NCBI GenBank assembly: GCA_030762895.1
Contig: CM061065.1
Location: 78,749,607-78,813,606, forward strand
Direction: 5' to 3'
DNA length: 64,000 nt
DNA from: Sophora flavescens
Lineage: Eukaryota; Streptophyta; Magnoliopsida; Fabales; Fabaceae
Shown: piece after piece, positions 46,665 through 57,438 of the stretch
How the letters are laid out: each line of letters opens with the position of its first letter
How positions within the stretch are numbered: position 1 is the stretch's first letter
Notes under the pieces: generated by a model
Seen by the model: the letters and a program-made list of their open reading frames with translations, nothing else
Databases searched by the model: none
What the model was told of the DNA's origin: nothing
Program-made: the position numbers and the translations under genes

Positions 46665-47282
46665 GTCTACAACTTGCCCTGAAGATGATGGAGAAGTTGG
46701 TCTATAATAATGGATGTAGTTGGCCCTACAAATGTCAAGATGATGGAGAAGATACTCTCAGTAAAGTATAACTACGAAGAAAAGGAAGATGACGCAAGTT
46801 TACTTAAGAGAGAGAAAAAAAATTATTATTAAATAATTATTTTTTTAGTATTTTATTATTTTATGAAATGATGCCACTTGGCATCGAACACTTGAATGCT
46901 ATGTGGGCCCACACTTGCCATGTCACCTACATCTGTTAGATTTTGGATGGAAAGATGACGGAGGGATGATTTTTGCAATATGGGAAAAGTATGAGGACTA
47001 AATTCACCAAAAAAAAGTTGAAGGACAAATTTTACCAAAGTGAAAAACCCGAGGGACTAAAACTTCATTTTAGCCTTAATAAAATGAATATTGAAATTAA
47101 CTATGAGTTATTGTTGAAGTAGAATGATTATAATTAATTTTGTATCAAGAGGAAATAAAAAACAAAGGAATAAACTAAGGCCTCAGCCTAGCAACACCTA
47201 AAGCATTTTCTAGCAGAACAGAGGAAAGTTGAGGTGGGCAAGTCTCCCAGGAGGTGGAGTCTTGGTCTGAAGAGGCGCTATA

Positions 47283-47339
47283 TGTTGGTGTAAGCCCTAG
47301 AGGCCTATGTATTTCTTAGACTTACATTTGTATCTTGCC

Positions 47340-47413
<74 letters not shown>

Positions 47414-48739
47414 GCATTCCAGTTTATTGTGTTACTTGTTTAAACATAATAAAGTCCTTATAATAGAAATTTCAGTTTAATAGAATATCAAGTACATGAC
47501 TTGATCGTGAGACACTATTGAACAATGAAATCCTATTCTTAAATATCCATAGTCAAGTATTTTATTAATAAGGACAATAATAATACATTGAGACTATTAT
47601 GTGTGCAGACTGATGACCATATCTCACGGGTCATGGATATGAGATATCGAGTCGCCACATAGGTACACATTAGAGTAATGATGTACTGGATTGACCCACC
47701 ATGAGAACACTACATGGAGCGTTATGTGAGTGTCATAAGTAGTTCTCATAGTGACAATGGTGTATGCAATCCTTCGACCTGAAATCGCTACGATCCCTAC
47801 ATGAGGAGTCGTGTGCTTTAATATCGTCAAACGTCATCCGTAATAGGATGATTATAAAGAAGGTCATTGGGCATACCACGAGCCATGTAGAGGGATTTGA
47901 GTGACCTAGATGGAATTTTTCCCTCCTACATAACAGGAGTAATATCTGTGGGCCCCCTGATAGAGTGAGACTGTAAAATGCATGGCCGTGCTGAAATTAG
48001 TCAATATGAGATATTGACCTCATTTGTTGTTAAGTCTACTCGGGTATCGGGGAACATGATATTGAACCATACAAGGGTGACACATTCTATGTCTTGTGTT
48101 CAATATAGATATATGGACAAAGGGATAATAATGCACATGAATATTTGTCACAGAAAGGTTTCGTCAAATCACTGACTTTTTCGCTACTTAGGTGGAAGTG
48201 ATGTATTGCTAGATACCGCTCACTGTTTGTAATATTAAATGGGATTTAATATTACTACTAACGTTTTTGGAACCTATAGGGTCACACACATAAGAGCGGA
48301 TCAAAAGAAGCATTAAAAGGAGAGTTGGACTCTTCTATTGGGCCTAGCGCATAGTACATGGGGCTTAGGTCAAACGCTGCTCACTAACTCACTTAAGGAG
48401 GTGCTACTATAAGTAGACCACTTAAGCTATTGTGCCTACACGGTTTTTTTACCCTAGCCGCACATAGAGAGTGACAGTGAGCAACAGGTCTCAGTTTTCG
48501 AAGCTAGCACTGTGAGGCAGAGACGCTTCGTGTTCGTGACGTTGGACGTTCACGGGATCTGCTCGTGTGGATACCTTAGAGACATCGTTCATGCGGTGTT
48601 CGTGATAGACGATTTTAATCAATTCTCATCGCTTCAAGAGGTAAATCTTCTAACCATGAATCATGACCATTCGCAAGGATCCTTCGATGGGAATTTTTTT
48701 TTCGCTGCGTTATTTTGTTTTATACGCAAATTCCAAACA
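47283..48739 (+). repeat. 5' LTR of the copia element
   Basis: 1457 bp, TGTTGGTGTAAGCCCTAG to ATTCCAAACA. It contains an (AT)n run at 47342-47410, much longer than in the 3' LTR. It has no genes. Confidence 0.9.
47342..47410. repeat. (AT)n microsatellite in the copia 5' LTR
   Basis: About 34 AT units. The same place in the 3' LTR (54546-54569) has only about 12, so it expanded or shrank after insertion. Confidence 0.9.
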
Positions 48740-48740
48740 G

Positions 48741-48752
48741 TGGTATCAGAGC
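48741..48752 (+). other. Primer-binding site (initiator Met-tRNA) of the copia element
   Basis: TGGTATCAGAGC is a perfect match, one base after the LTR end. Confidence 0.95.
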
Positions 48753-49257
48753 CGCTTGTGAAACCATGATTATGTTATGTGGTTTACCTGTTATGTATGA
48801 TAACATGTTAATAATGTGAATCGTTTTTCTGAAAATTGTTTTCTGAAAATCGTTTGCATCCGTTTTTGCGAAACCTTGTTTCTGTAATTTTTGTATGTTT
48901 ATGATATATGCGTATATAGCATATTTATGTATATATATGCGATATGTACATTGGTTCTGGAATCCTTATTATGTTCTGTGATGGCGTCAAGTGTTGATGT
49001 TAAACATGATCGGTTTCAGTTCTCTGTTGGCGGCGTTAAAGGGTGCAGACATGAAAAGTTCATGTTCTTGCGGCTGAGGTTCCAAGGGTTGAAACCCTAG
49101 CCTCCGTTCCTTGCAGCGTGAAGTGTTCACGGGCCTTGCGGTTTTAGGGTTGAGAGGTTGAAGCCCTAGCCGCCAAGGAAGCGGGAACCCCGTGCTACCT
49201 CTGCGTATTGTGTTATTTCGAAATTCAATTTTTGAAATCTTTTATGTCACCACTTAA

Positions 49258-49384
49258 TAACAACATCAATTACAATAAATGTGATTTATAGTAACATCAA
49301 TTACAATAAATGTGATTTATAGTAACATCAATTACAATAAATGTGATTTATAGTAACATCAATTACAATAAATGTGATTTATTA
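49258..49384. repeat. 31-bp tandem repeat, four units, in the copia leader
   Basis: Units of TAACATCAATTACAATAAATGTGATTTATAG, almost identical to each other, with the last one running into ATATATATG. Confidence 0.9.
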
Positions 49385-49425
49385 TATATATGTCATGTTT
49401 TAAAAATTCATATTTTGAAATCTCT

Positions 49426-49433
49426 GATTAATA

Positions 49434-49501
<68 letters not shown>
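49426..49501. repeat. (ATA)n microsatellite in the copia leader
   Basis: About 25 trinucleotide units between AATCTCTGATTAATAA and TTGTGTATT. Confidence 0.9.
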
Positions 49502-49502
<1 letters not shown>

Positions 49503-50491
49503 TGTGTATTATTATTGGTTGTTACTATTTATTTGGTAATGTATGGTGAATGGTTATGGCCTTAGTCCTTTAATCTTTTGGTTTATATTTTGAAATACGG
49601 CCTGTGTACCGTGCCTTTCTCTTATATTCCATATGTATATTCTTTTCTCATCTCACTCCCCTCATATGTAAAATGAGGTTTCTGTTTATGTAATGTAATG
49701 ATGGAGACAAGAAGACGTTATCCTGTGGGAGATCATGCTTGGAGAAGCCTGGACGCTCCTAGGTTTCAGTTTAGATTCTCTCATTGGCTTGGGAGAATCA
49801 ATGCGTTAGGGGCCATAACCATATCACATTTATTTGTCTTATATATGTATGAGATGCATGTATGTATATAGTATGTTAAAAGGGTTTTAACTAATATATG
49901 TATGAGATGCATGTATGTAAATAGTAAGTTAAATAGTTTAACAAATGATGAGATCAAATTTTAATCAAATCCCTCAAAAGGAAATATTAAGTCACATTTA
50001 AAGGCCTTCCAATGCATGGCACTCGTCAAGACTATGATCGATTAAGTGTGGGTCCGCCAAAGCGGGGTACCTTTATCTATACTAGTAAGACGCGATGGGA
50101 TAAATGTAATGTTCAACTGTTATCCATTGGGTCTGACTTAACTAAGCCAACTTCAATAGGATTGAAAGGCTTAGAGGCTTAAAAGTTGGACTTTAGTCCA
50201 TGTGATGGATTAGGATAAGATTTATTCACCCAACTGTTCAAGAGTTGCATAAGATGCAATCAGAAAGAGTTTCCTACCTATATAACCGAATTTTGAGTGA
50301 TCAGCCAAAGCTGACTTAAAGCTAGGTGTAATATGGATCTTGGCCCACTAGAAAATCTTCCAACAGGATTTTGCGAATCAATGATGAGGGTCATTGTTTT
50401 GAGTAAAATAGTGGGAGGCGTATTTAAGACCTTATTAAATAACTTCATGGCATGATACTTATATTTTGCATATTTATCTCTGTAGATTATC

Positions 50492-53400
50492 ATGGCATCA
50501 AACACATCAAGTAACCTATCATTGCGATCAGTCCTTGAGAAGGACAAACTATCCGGAACAAATTTTCTGGACTGGTACAGAAACTTGAGGATTGTCCTCA
50601 AACATGAGAAAAAAGTTGTATGTTCTTGAGGAGCCTATTCCTGAGGAGCCACCGGCTTCAAGTGCTCCTAGGGCTGACAGGGATGCTTATAAGAAGCATC
50701 AGGATGACGCCTTAGACGTCGGCTGTCTTATGCTTGCTACCATGACCTTTGAGCTGCAAAAGCAACATGATACCATGGAGGCGTACGATATGATCGTGCA
50801 CCTCAAGCTGCTCTACCAAGAGCAGGCAAGGCATGAGCGGTTCGAAGTTTCCAGAGCCCTTTTCCAGTGTAAATATGCAAAAGGAAGCCCTGTGAGTCCT
50901 CATGTACTCCAGATGATCGGGTACATTGAGAATCTCGAGAGACTGGGATTTCCTTTAGGCCAAGAGTTGGCCACCGACTTAGTTCTGCAATCGTTGCCTG
51001 AGAGCTATAGTCAGTTTGTCATGAACTATAATATGAATGATCTTGACAAACCTTTGCCAGAATTGTTGAGCATGTTGAGAACTGCTGAACAAAATATTAA
51101 CAAAGGAAAGGGGAAGGCCATTTTGATGGTCCAGGCTGGAAATAGCAAGAAGCAGCCCAAGAAGCCCACGCACAAACAAAAGGGCAAGGGCAAGGGCAAG
51201 GCCATCAACAAGATCAAGCCCAGTGCTTCTGGCTTGAAGCCTGTGGGTGGTGTGGCTAAGGAAGGCAATTGCTTCCATTGTGGTCGGACCGGACATTGGA
51301 AGAGGAACTGCCCAAAATACCTGGAAGAAATCAAGAAGAAGAAGGGAAGTGAGACTTCCACTTCAGGTGTGTTTGTTATAGAAGTCAATTTATCTACTTC
51401 TGCATCATGGGTATTAGATACTGGATGTGGTTCTCACATTTGTACAAATGTGCAGGATCTAAACAGGAGTAGACCATTGGCAAAGGGTGAAGTCGACCTA
51501 CGAGTTGGAAATGGAGCAAAGGTTGCTGCTTTAGCTGTAGGGACTTATGTATTGACTTTGCCCACTGGGCTTACTATTCAGTTAAAGAACTGTTATTTCG
51601 TGCCTGTAATTAGCAGGAATATCATTTCCATTTCTTGTTTGGACAAGATTGGTTTTTCTTTTATAATAAAGAACAAAAGTTGTTCTATTTATTTGGATGA
51701 TATTTTCTATGCTAGTGCACACATGAGTAATGGGCTTTATGTCCTTGATCTTGAAATGCCCATCTATAACATAAATACTAAGAGGTTCAAACCAAATGAG
51801 TTGAACCCGTCTTATCTTTGGCATTGTCGTTTAGGCCATATAAATGAGAAGCGCATTTCGAAGCTCCATAAAGATGGACTCTTGGACTCATTTGATTATG
51901 AATCATATGAGATATGTGAGTCTTGTTTATTGGGAAAGTTGACTAAAGCTCCATTCACCGGAAAAGGTGAAAGAGCTAACGATCTTTTGGGTCTTATACA
52001 TAGCGATGTATGTGGACCCCTAAACACATTAGCTAGAGGTGGTTTTCAGTACTTCATCACACTCACTGATGATTTCAGTATCTATGGATTTGTGTATCTT
52101 ATGAAACATAAATCGGAATCCTTTGAAAAGTTCAAGGAATTCAAAAATGAGGTACAAAACCAACTTGGTAAAAATATTAAAACTCTTCATCAGATCGAGG
52201 TGGTGAATATTTGAGCCTAGAGTTTGATGATCATCTGAGAGAGTGTGGAATTTTATCTCAACTCACTCCACCTGGAACACCACAATGGAATGGTGTTTCT
52301 GAGAGGAGAAATCGAACCTTGTTGGGCATGGTTCGGTCTATGATGAGTCATGCAAACCTTCCAAACTCTTTCTGGGGACATGCTCTATTAACAACAGCTT
52401 TTACACTTAACCGTGTTCCATCCAAAGCGGTAGAAAAGACACCATATGAGATATGGACTGGTAGACGACCCAGCATGTCTTTTATGAAGATTTGGGGTTG
52501 TGAAGCATACGTAAAACGTCAAGTTTCTAATAAGCTTGATCCCAAATATGATAAATGCTTCTTTGTGGGGTATCCCAAAGAAACCAAGGGGTACTATTTC
52601 TATAATCCTTCCGAAGGCAAAGTGTTTGTCACACGGACTGGTGTATTCCTAGAAAAGGAGTTTATCTCCATAGGAACCAGTGGGAGGAAGATATAACTTG
52701 AAGAAATTCAAGAATCACAGAGTAGTGACCTACCATTGGTGGAACATGAGCAACCTTCACAAAATGCTGTGGAGGAACAACCTGCTCCAGTAGCACAAGA
52801 TCAGCGTAGGTCTAACAGGATACGTCACCAGCCTGAGAGATATGGATTTCTCATGACTCCACAAGGTGATGTATTGCTCATGGATCAAGATGAGCCTGTG
52901 ACTTACTAGGAGGCCATCACTGGCCCAGAATCTGAGAAGTGGCTTGAGACCATGAAATCTGAGATGGATTCCATGTACACCAACCAAGTATGGACCTTGG
53001 TAGAGCCACCTGAAGGGGTGAAACCCATAGGGTGCAAGTGGGTTTTCAAAAAGAAAACTAACATGGATGGTAAGGTACACACCTTTAAGGCGCGATTGGT
53101 CTCTAAGGGTTTCAAGCAAATTCATGGTGTCGACTATGATGAGACCTTTTCGCCTGTTGCGATGCTTAAATCCGTCCGGATCTTACTTGCTATCGCTGCA
53201 TACCATGATTATGAGATATGGCAGATGGATGTCAAAACTTCTTTCCTTAATGGAAAGCTTCTTGAGGATGTGTACATGACACAACCTGAAGGCTTTGGCA
53301 TTTCAGAGGATGCCGGAAAGGTATGTAAATTGCAGCGATCAATCTATGGATTGAAGCAAGCTTCCAGAAGTTGGAACCTTCGTTTTGATGATGCTGTAAG

Positions 53401-54472
53401 ACAGTACGGATTCGTCAAAAATGAAGATGAACCTTGTGTCTACAAGACGGTTAGTGGGAGCATTGTTGTTTTTCTGGTGTTATATGTAGATGACATATTA
53501 CTCATTGGAAATGACATCCCTACACTACAAAATGCAAAGACATGGTTAGGGAATTGCTTCTCTATGAAAGATTTGGGTGAAGCTACCTATGTATTGGAAA
53601 TCAGGATCTATAGGGATAGATCGCTGAAATTGCTTGGCCTAAGTCAGAGTACATACATAGACAAAGTGTTGAGACGCTTTAACATGCATGAATCCAAGAA
53701 AGGACTCTTGCCTATGTCACATGGTATATGCCTATCAAAGGCACAATCCCCTTCTACTCAAGAAGAAAGGGATCACATGAGTAAGATTCCATATGCATCC
53801 GCAATTGGATCTATCATGTATGCCATGTTATGTACTCGACCAGATGTATCGTATGCTTTAAGCATAACGAGCAGGTACCAATCTGATCCCGGTGAAAGTC
53901 ACTGGTCTACTGTCAAGAACATCCTTAAGTACTTGAGAAGAACTAAGGGTTCGTTCTTGGTATATGGAGGCGAGGAAAAGCTTGCTGTAAAAGGTTACAC
54001 CGATGCTAGCTTCCAAACCGATAAGGATGATTCCAAATCGCAATCTGGTTATGTGTTCTGCCTGAATGGCGGGGCGGTGAGCTGGAAGAGTTCAAAGCAA
54101 GAGACAGTCGCCGATTCTACTATAGAGGCTGAGTATATTGCCGCCTCCAATGCAGCAAAGGAGGCTGTTTGGATCAGGAAGTTCATTGTTGAGCTTGGTA
54201 TAGTTCCTAGTATTGTGGACCCCATTGATCTCTATTGTGATAACAATGGGGCCATTGCACAAGCTAAGGAACCTAGATCTCATCAGCGATCCAAACATAT
54301 ACTTAGGCGCTTCCATCTCATTCGAGAGATTATCGATAGAGGAGATGTGAAAATATGCAGAGTACCAACACTTGATAACGTTGCTGACCCACTTACGAAA
54401 CCTCTTGCTCAACAGAAGCACGAAGGTCACACTAGATCGATGGGCATTAGATTTATGCCTGATTGGCTCTAG
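50492..54472 (+). pseudogene. Ty1/copia gag-pol polyprotein, two frameshifts and two stops
   Basis: The start is ATG 50492 (MASNTSSNLSLRSVLEKDK). Gag breaks at an A-run near 50612, where one extra base shifts the frame. The rest of gag follows, then a CCHC knuckle (CFHCGRTGHWKRNC), protease (WVLDTGCGSHIC), the GAG-pre-integrase finger (WHCRLGHINEKR, CESCLLGK) and the integrase core. That core loses one base near 52190, just where the second catalytic Asp motif is expected. The frame then continues from 52211 to the end with TAA at 52694 and TAG at 52907. RT shows YVDDILLIGND (about 53485), and RNase H ends with ADPLTKPLAQQ. After repair the length would be ordinary for the family (about 1320 codons). 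Both stops are CAA/CAG-to-stop type changes, as inferred from the usual family sequence. Confidence 0.9.
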
Positions 54473-54477
54473 TGCTA

Positions 54478-54486
54478 GTGGGAGAT
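54478..54486 (+). other. Polypurine tract of the copia element
   Basis: AGTGGGAGA (54478-54486, AGTGGGAGAT with the next base) sits directly before the 3' LTR and six bases after the gag-pol stop. Confidence 0.85.
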
Positions 54487-55233
54487 TGTTGGTGTAAGCC
54501 CTAGAGGCCAGTGTATTTCTTAGACTTACATTTGTATCTTGCCATTATATATATATATATATATATATGATATGAGGCATTCCAGTTTATTGTGTTACTT
54601 GTTTAAACATAATAAAGTCCTTAGAATAGAAAATTCAATTTAATAGAATATCAAGTACATGACTTGATCGTGAGACACTATTGAACAATGAAATCCTATT
54701 CTTAAATTTCCGTAGTCAAGTATTTTATTAATAAGGACAATAATAATACATTGAGACTATTATGTGTGCAGACTGATGACCATATCTCACGGGTCATGGA
54801 TATGAGATATCGAGTCACCACATAGGTACACATTAGAGTAATGATGTACTGGATTGACCCACCATGATAACACTACATGGAGCGTTATGTGAGTGTCATA
54901 AGTAGTTCTCATAGTGACAATGGTGTATGCAATCCTTCGACCTGAAATCGCTACAATCCCCACATGAGGAGTCGTGTGCTTTAATATCGTCAAACGTCAT
55001 CTGTAATAGGATGATTATAAAGACGGTCATTGGGCATACCACGAGCCATGCAGAGAGATGTGAGTGACCTAGATGGAATTTGTCCCTCCTACATAACAGG
55101 AGTAATATCTGTGGGCCCCCTGATAGAGTGAGACTGTAAAATTCATGGCCGTGCTGAAATGAGTCAATATGAGATATTGACCTCATTTATTGTTAAGTCT
55201 ACTCGGGCATCAGGGAACATGATATTGAACCAT
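54487..55233 (+). repeat. 3' LTR of the copia element, first 747 bp
   Basis: It matches 47283-48062 with few substitutions apart from the shorter AT run. It ends at GATATTGAACCAT, where the 5' LTR continues ACAAGGGTGACAC. Confidence 0.9.
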
Positions 55234-55457
55234 TGATAAGCCTCTGGCTCATATAGTTTTATAGCTAGTATGATCAGGGTTTTGTGCAAATTATATCGTA
55301 TTTTCACCCAAATTAGATTAGATTGTCCTCAAGCAAGGTTTTGAGTCTCTAGAGTAGTTTTAAGTTAATTTAGCAAGTTTTAAGTCAAAATAATACACTT
55401 ATGCTTATTTCCTTGTTTTCAGGTTAAGTAGAAGTTGAGAAAATAAAGAACAGGGGA

Positions 55458-55841
55458 TTCGCCCCGCGAAAGCCATGCTCGCCACGCGACCCCGGCCTTG
55501 ACTGTTCCAAGAAATTGCTAAGTCTCTGGGTCGCCTCGCGAAGAAGGTCTCGCCCCGCGAGTCTTCCAAACCTGAAAAAGTCAGACGATCACGGCTTGCC
55601 CGTGTTGAAGGTCATGGCCGTGGCAGTTTTGAAGCTGAAGAGTCTCGCCTCGCGAGCATCCCTTCGCCTCGCGAATCTGAAAGTCAGAGAGCATCACGGT
55701 TAGGCCCTGATGGCCATCACGGGCGTAAGGAGGAAACTCTTCATATTCTCGCCTCGCGAGAGTCACTTCGCCTCGCGAGAATGCCAAGGGTTGCTGACAG
55801 TTCATGAAATTCGCCTCGCGAATGTTTGCTCGCCTCGCGAG
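55458..55841 (+). promoter_or_regulatory. Array of ten TCGCCNCGCGA motifs upstream of the Athila TATA box
   Basis: Thirteen-base copies start at 55458, 55478, 55530, 55549, 55644, 55663, 55748, 55767, 55810 and 55829, that is, five pairs with 20, 19, 19, 19 and 19 bases between starts. The core TCGC-NNN-GCGA is an inverted repeat, and most copies include the palindrome CTCGCGAG or a one-base variant. CACGG-type inverted motifs lie between pairs (about 55588-55622 and 55692-55732). The TATA box follows 21 bases after the last copy. The 3' LTR carries the same array at 62934-63320. Confidence 0.85.
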
Positions 55842-55861
55842 CCCTCTGAATTCTGAAATTG

Positions 55862-55869
55862 TATAAAAG
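55862..55869 (+). promoter_or_regulatory. TATA box of the Athila LTR
   Basis: TATAAAAG in ATTGTATAAAAGGCTG, an excellent plant TATA match; the same sequence is at 63341-63348. Confidence 0.75.
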
Positions 55870-56212
55870 GCTGTTCTGAATATTTTGTAAAGACTTTTTC
55901 TCCTCTAACTTTCTGATATACATTTTTCCTTTGTGATTTCGTTATTGCCATGGAGCACTAAGTCCTAGGATTAATCTACTGTTTGAGGATCCTATATACT
56001 TGAGGTTATGTAATCCCTATCTTAATTGCTTTTCCCTTTTCAATACCATACTTTGTATTTCTGTTTGCTTAATTCAGGAGTATACTGTATTGTATTGATT
56101 TATCTCTGGTGATATCATGTTCCTATAATTAATCGCATCTGCTTAATTTGCGTGTGTACATTTCGTGTTCGCTTAGTTCACGAAGGGCTTAATCCCGTTT
56201 GCTTAATTCGGG

Positions 56213-57438
56213 AAGGAGAGGGAGTCACTGAAGACAGTATCAAGCTGAAGGCTTTTCCATTTTCACTCCAAGGAGCTGCAAAGGATTGGCTATTGTACCT
56301 TGAGCCTAACTCCATCACAACTTGGAATGATCTGAAGAGAGTGTTTCTAGAAAGGTATTTTCCTGCTTCAAGAGCTGCTTCAATAAGGAAAGAGATATGT
56401 GGCATAAGGCAAGGGAACGAGTCACTAGCTGAGTACTGGGAAAGGTTTAAACATTTGGTCTCTAGTTGCCCCCAGCATCAAATTTCTGAACAACTCCTGG
56501 TCCAATACTTTTATGAAGGATTGTTGCCTATGGATAGGAATCTGTTGGATGCTGCTAGTGGGGGACCATTAGTTGATAAGACCCCAGCTGCTGCTAAGCA
56601 ACTTATTGAGAATATGTCGTTGAACTCCCAGCAGTTCTCTACAAGAAGAAATTCAGTTGAGCCAAGAGGCGTGCATGAGATTCATAGTTCATCTTCTAAC
56701 CAGGCCGCCCTTGAGAATAGATTGGATGAGCTGAGCATTTGCAATGCACCTGAGCATCCATTTGATCCATGCCCGACCCAGAGAGAAGAGTTTGTCAGTG
56801 AAGTACCTCAGGCTTATGCAGTGAACCCCTATAATCAAGGAGGCAGTCAGAATCGGTACAACATTCCAGACCTCTCTACCAATAGGTACCATCCTAGCTG
56901 GAGAAATCACCCTAATCTGCGGTATGGGAACTCTTCCCAACAACAGCCAATGGCACCTCAGAATCATCCTCCAGTGACCACTTCTGCACCTTCTGGACCA
57001 TCATTAGAAGACTTGGTAAAGCAAATGGCTGCATCTAGTGTACAGTTTCAGCAGAGGACGGATGCGAGTATTCAGGCATTGCATACACAGATTGGACAGT
57101 TGGCTACATCCATGAATAGTATACAACAAGGTCAAGGGACAAACCAGCTGCCTGCACAGCCAGTGATAAATCCTAATGCCTCCAACCCTAATGTGAGTGT
57201 CATCTCTCTGAGATCTGGAAAGGTTGTTGAGGCCACTTCTGGAAAGGATGAAGAAATTGTTAAGGCTACTCCTGAGCCTACTGATGAGGCTACTCCTGAG
57301 CCTGTGGTTGAAGTTGAAACTGAGAGTGTGTATAGACCACCAATTCCATTCACACAAAGTATTCATAAAAATTTGAATATGGTTTGTGTGAATAAAGAGA
57401 AGGAGATTCTTGATGTTTTCGAGAAAAGTAGTCATTAA
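56213..57438 (+). pseudogene. Athila gag, N-terminus deleted
   Basis: The homologous sequence starts at the deletion join with EGVTEDSIKLKAFPFSLQGA, inside the retrotransposon gag domain, so the N-terminal part and the start codon are gone. An open frame runs on upstream only through LTR sequence. The capsid block (LKRVFLERYFPASRAASIRK, then YWERFKHLVSSCPQH) is intact. The later part is Gln/Asn-rich with a possible helix near VKQMAASSVQFQQRTDASIQ. The frame ends at 57438, after a one-base insertion near 57421 has put the downstream sequence in another frame. Confidence 0.8.

Larger units (their letters stand above)
40052..47075. mobile_element. Mutator-like element (MULE), non-autonomous, split by an Athila-like LARD
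   Basis: Inverted ends of roughly 200 bases (40052-40270 and 46860-47075) begin GGTTAAAATGCAGTTTCAG and, reverse-complemented on the right, GGCTAAAATGAAGTTTTAG. The 9-bp TTAATAAAA stands directly outside both (40043-40051 and 47076-47084). A 9-bp duplication with long inverted ends is the Mutator signature. Without the nested element it is about 1.2 kb. No transposase. The interior (40400-40860) is GC-richer and may be captured sequence. Confidence 0.85.
48753..50491 (+). other. Long copia leader between primer site and gag
   Basis: About 1.74 kb without a credible gene. It contains a four-unit 31-bp tandem repeat (49258-49384) and an (ATA)n run (about 49426-49501), plus a short repeated segment ATGTATGAGATGCATGTATG near 49845 and 49900. 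Confidence 0.7.
47283..55233 (+). mobile_element. Ty1/copia retrotransposon, 3' LTR interrupted by Athila
   Basis: Order: 5' LTR (47283-48739), Met-tRNA primer site (48741-48752), a long 1.7-kb leader, one gag-pol gene (50492-54472) with integrase before RT as in Ty1/copia, purine tract (AGTGGGAGA, 54478-54486) and 3' LTR from 54487. At 55233 the 3' LTR is broken by the Athila element. The matching 5' LTR position is 48062, so about 680 bases of 3' LTR should lie beyond the window. Frameshifts and stops make it inactive. Confidence 0.9.
55234..56212 (+). repeat. 5' LTR of Athila, truncated
   Basis: 979 bp collinear with 62710-63693. By eye there are about four differences (one substitution near 55253, a small block near 55492, a 2-base indel near 55584 and a one-base change near 55903). 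The remaining LTR part, seen from 63694 on, is missing here. Confidence 0.9.

Noticed and set aside
52757..53125. 122-codon minus-strand frame opposite copia RT
   Set aside because: It is the complementary strand of a conserved RT region; no motif.
55581..55805. Minus-strand frame over the CGCG array of the Athila LTR, and its copy at 62895-63284
   Set aside because: The peptide only reflects the repeated CTCGCGAG motif read in one frame; the two copies are the two LTRs, and the frame has no promoter or other support.
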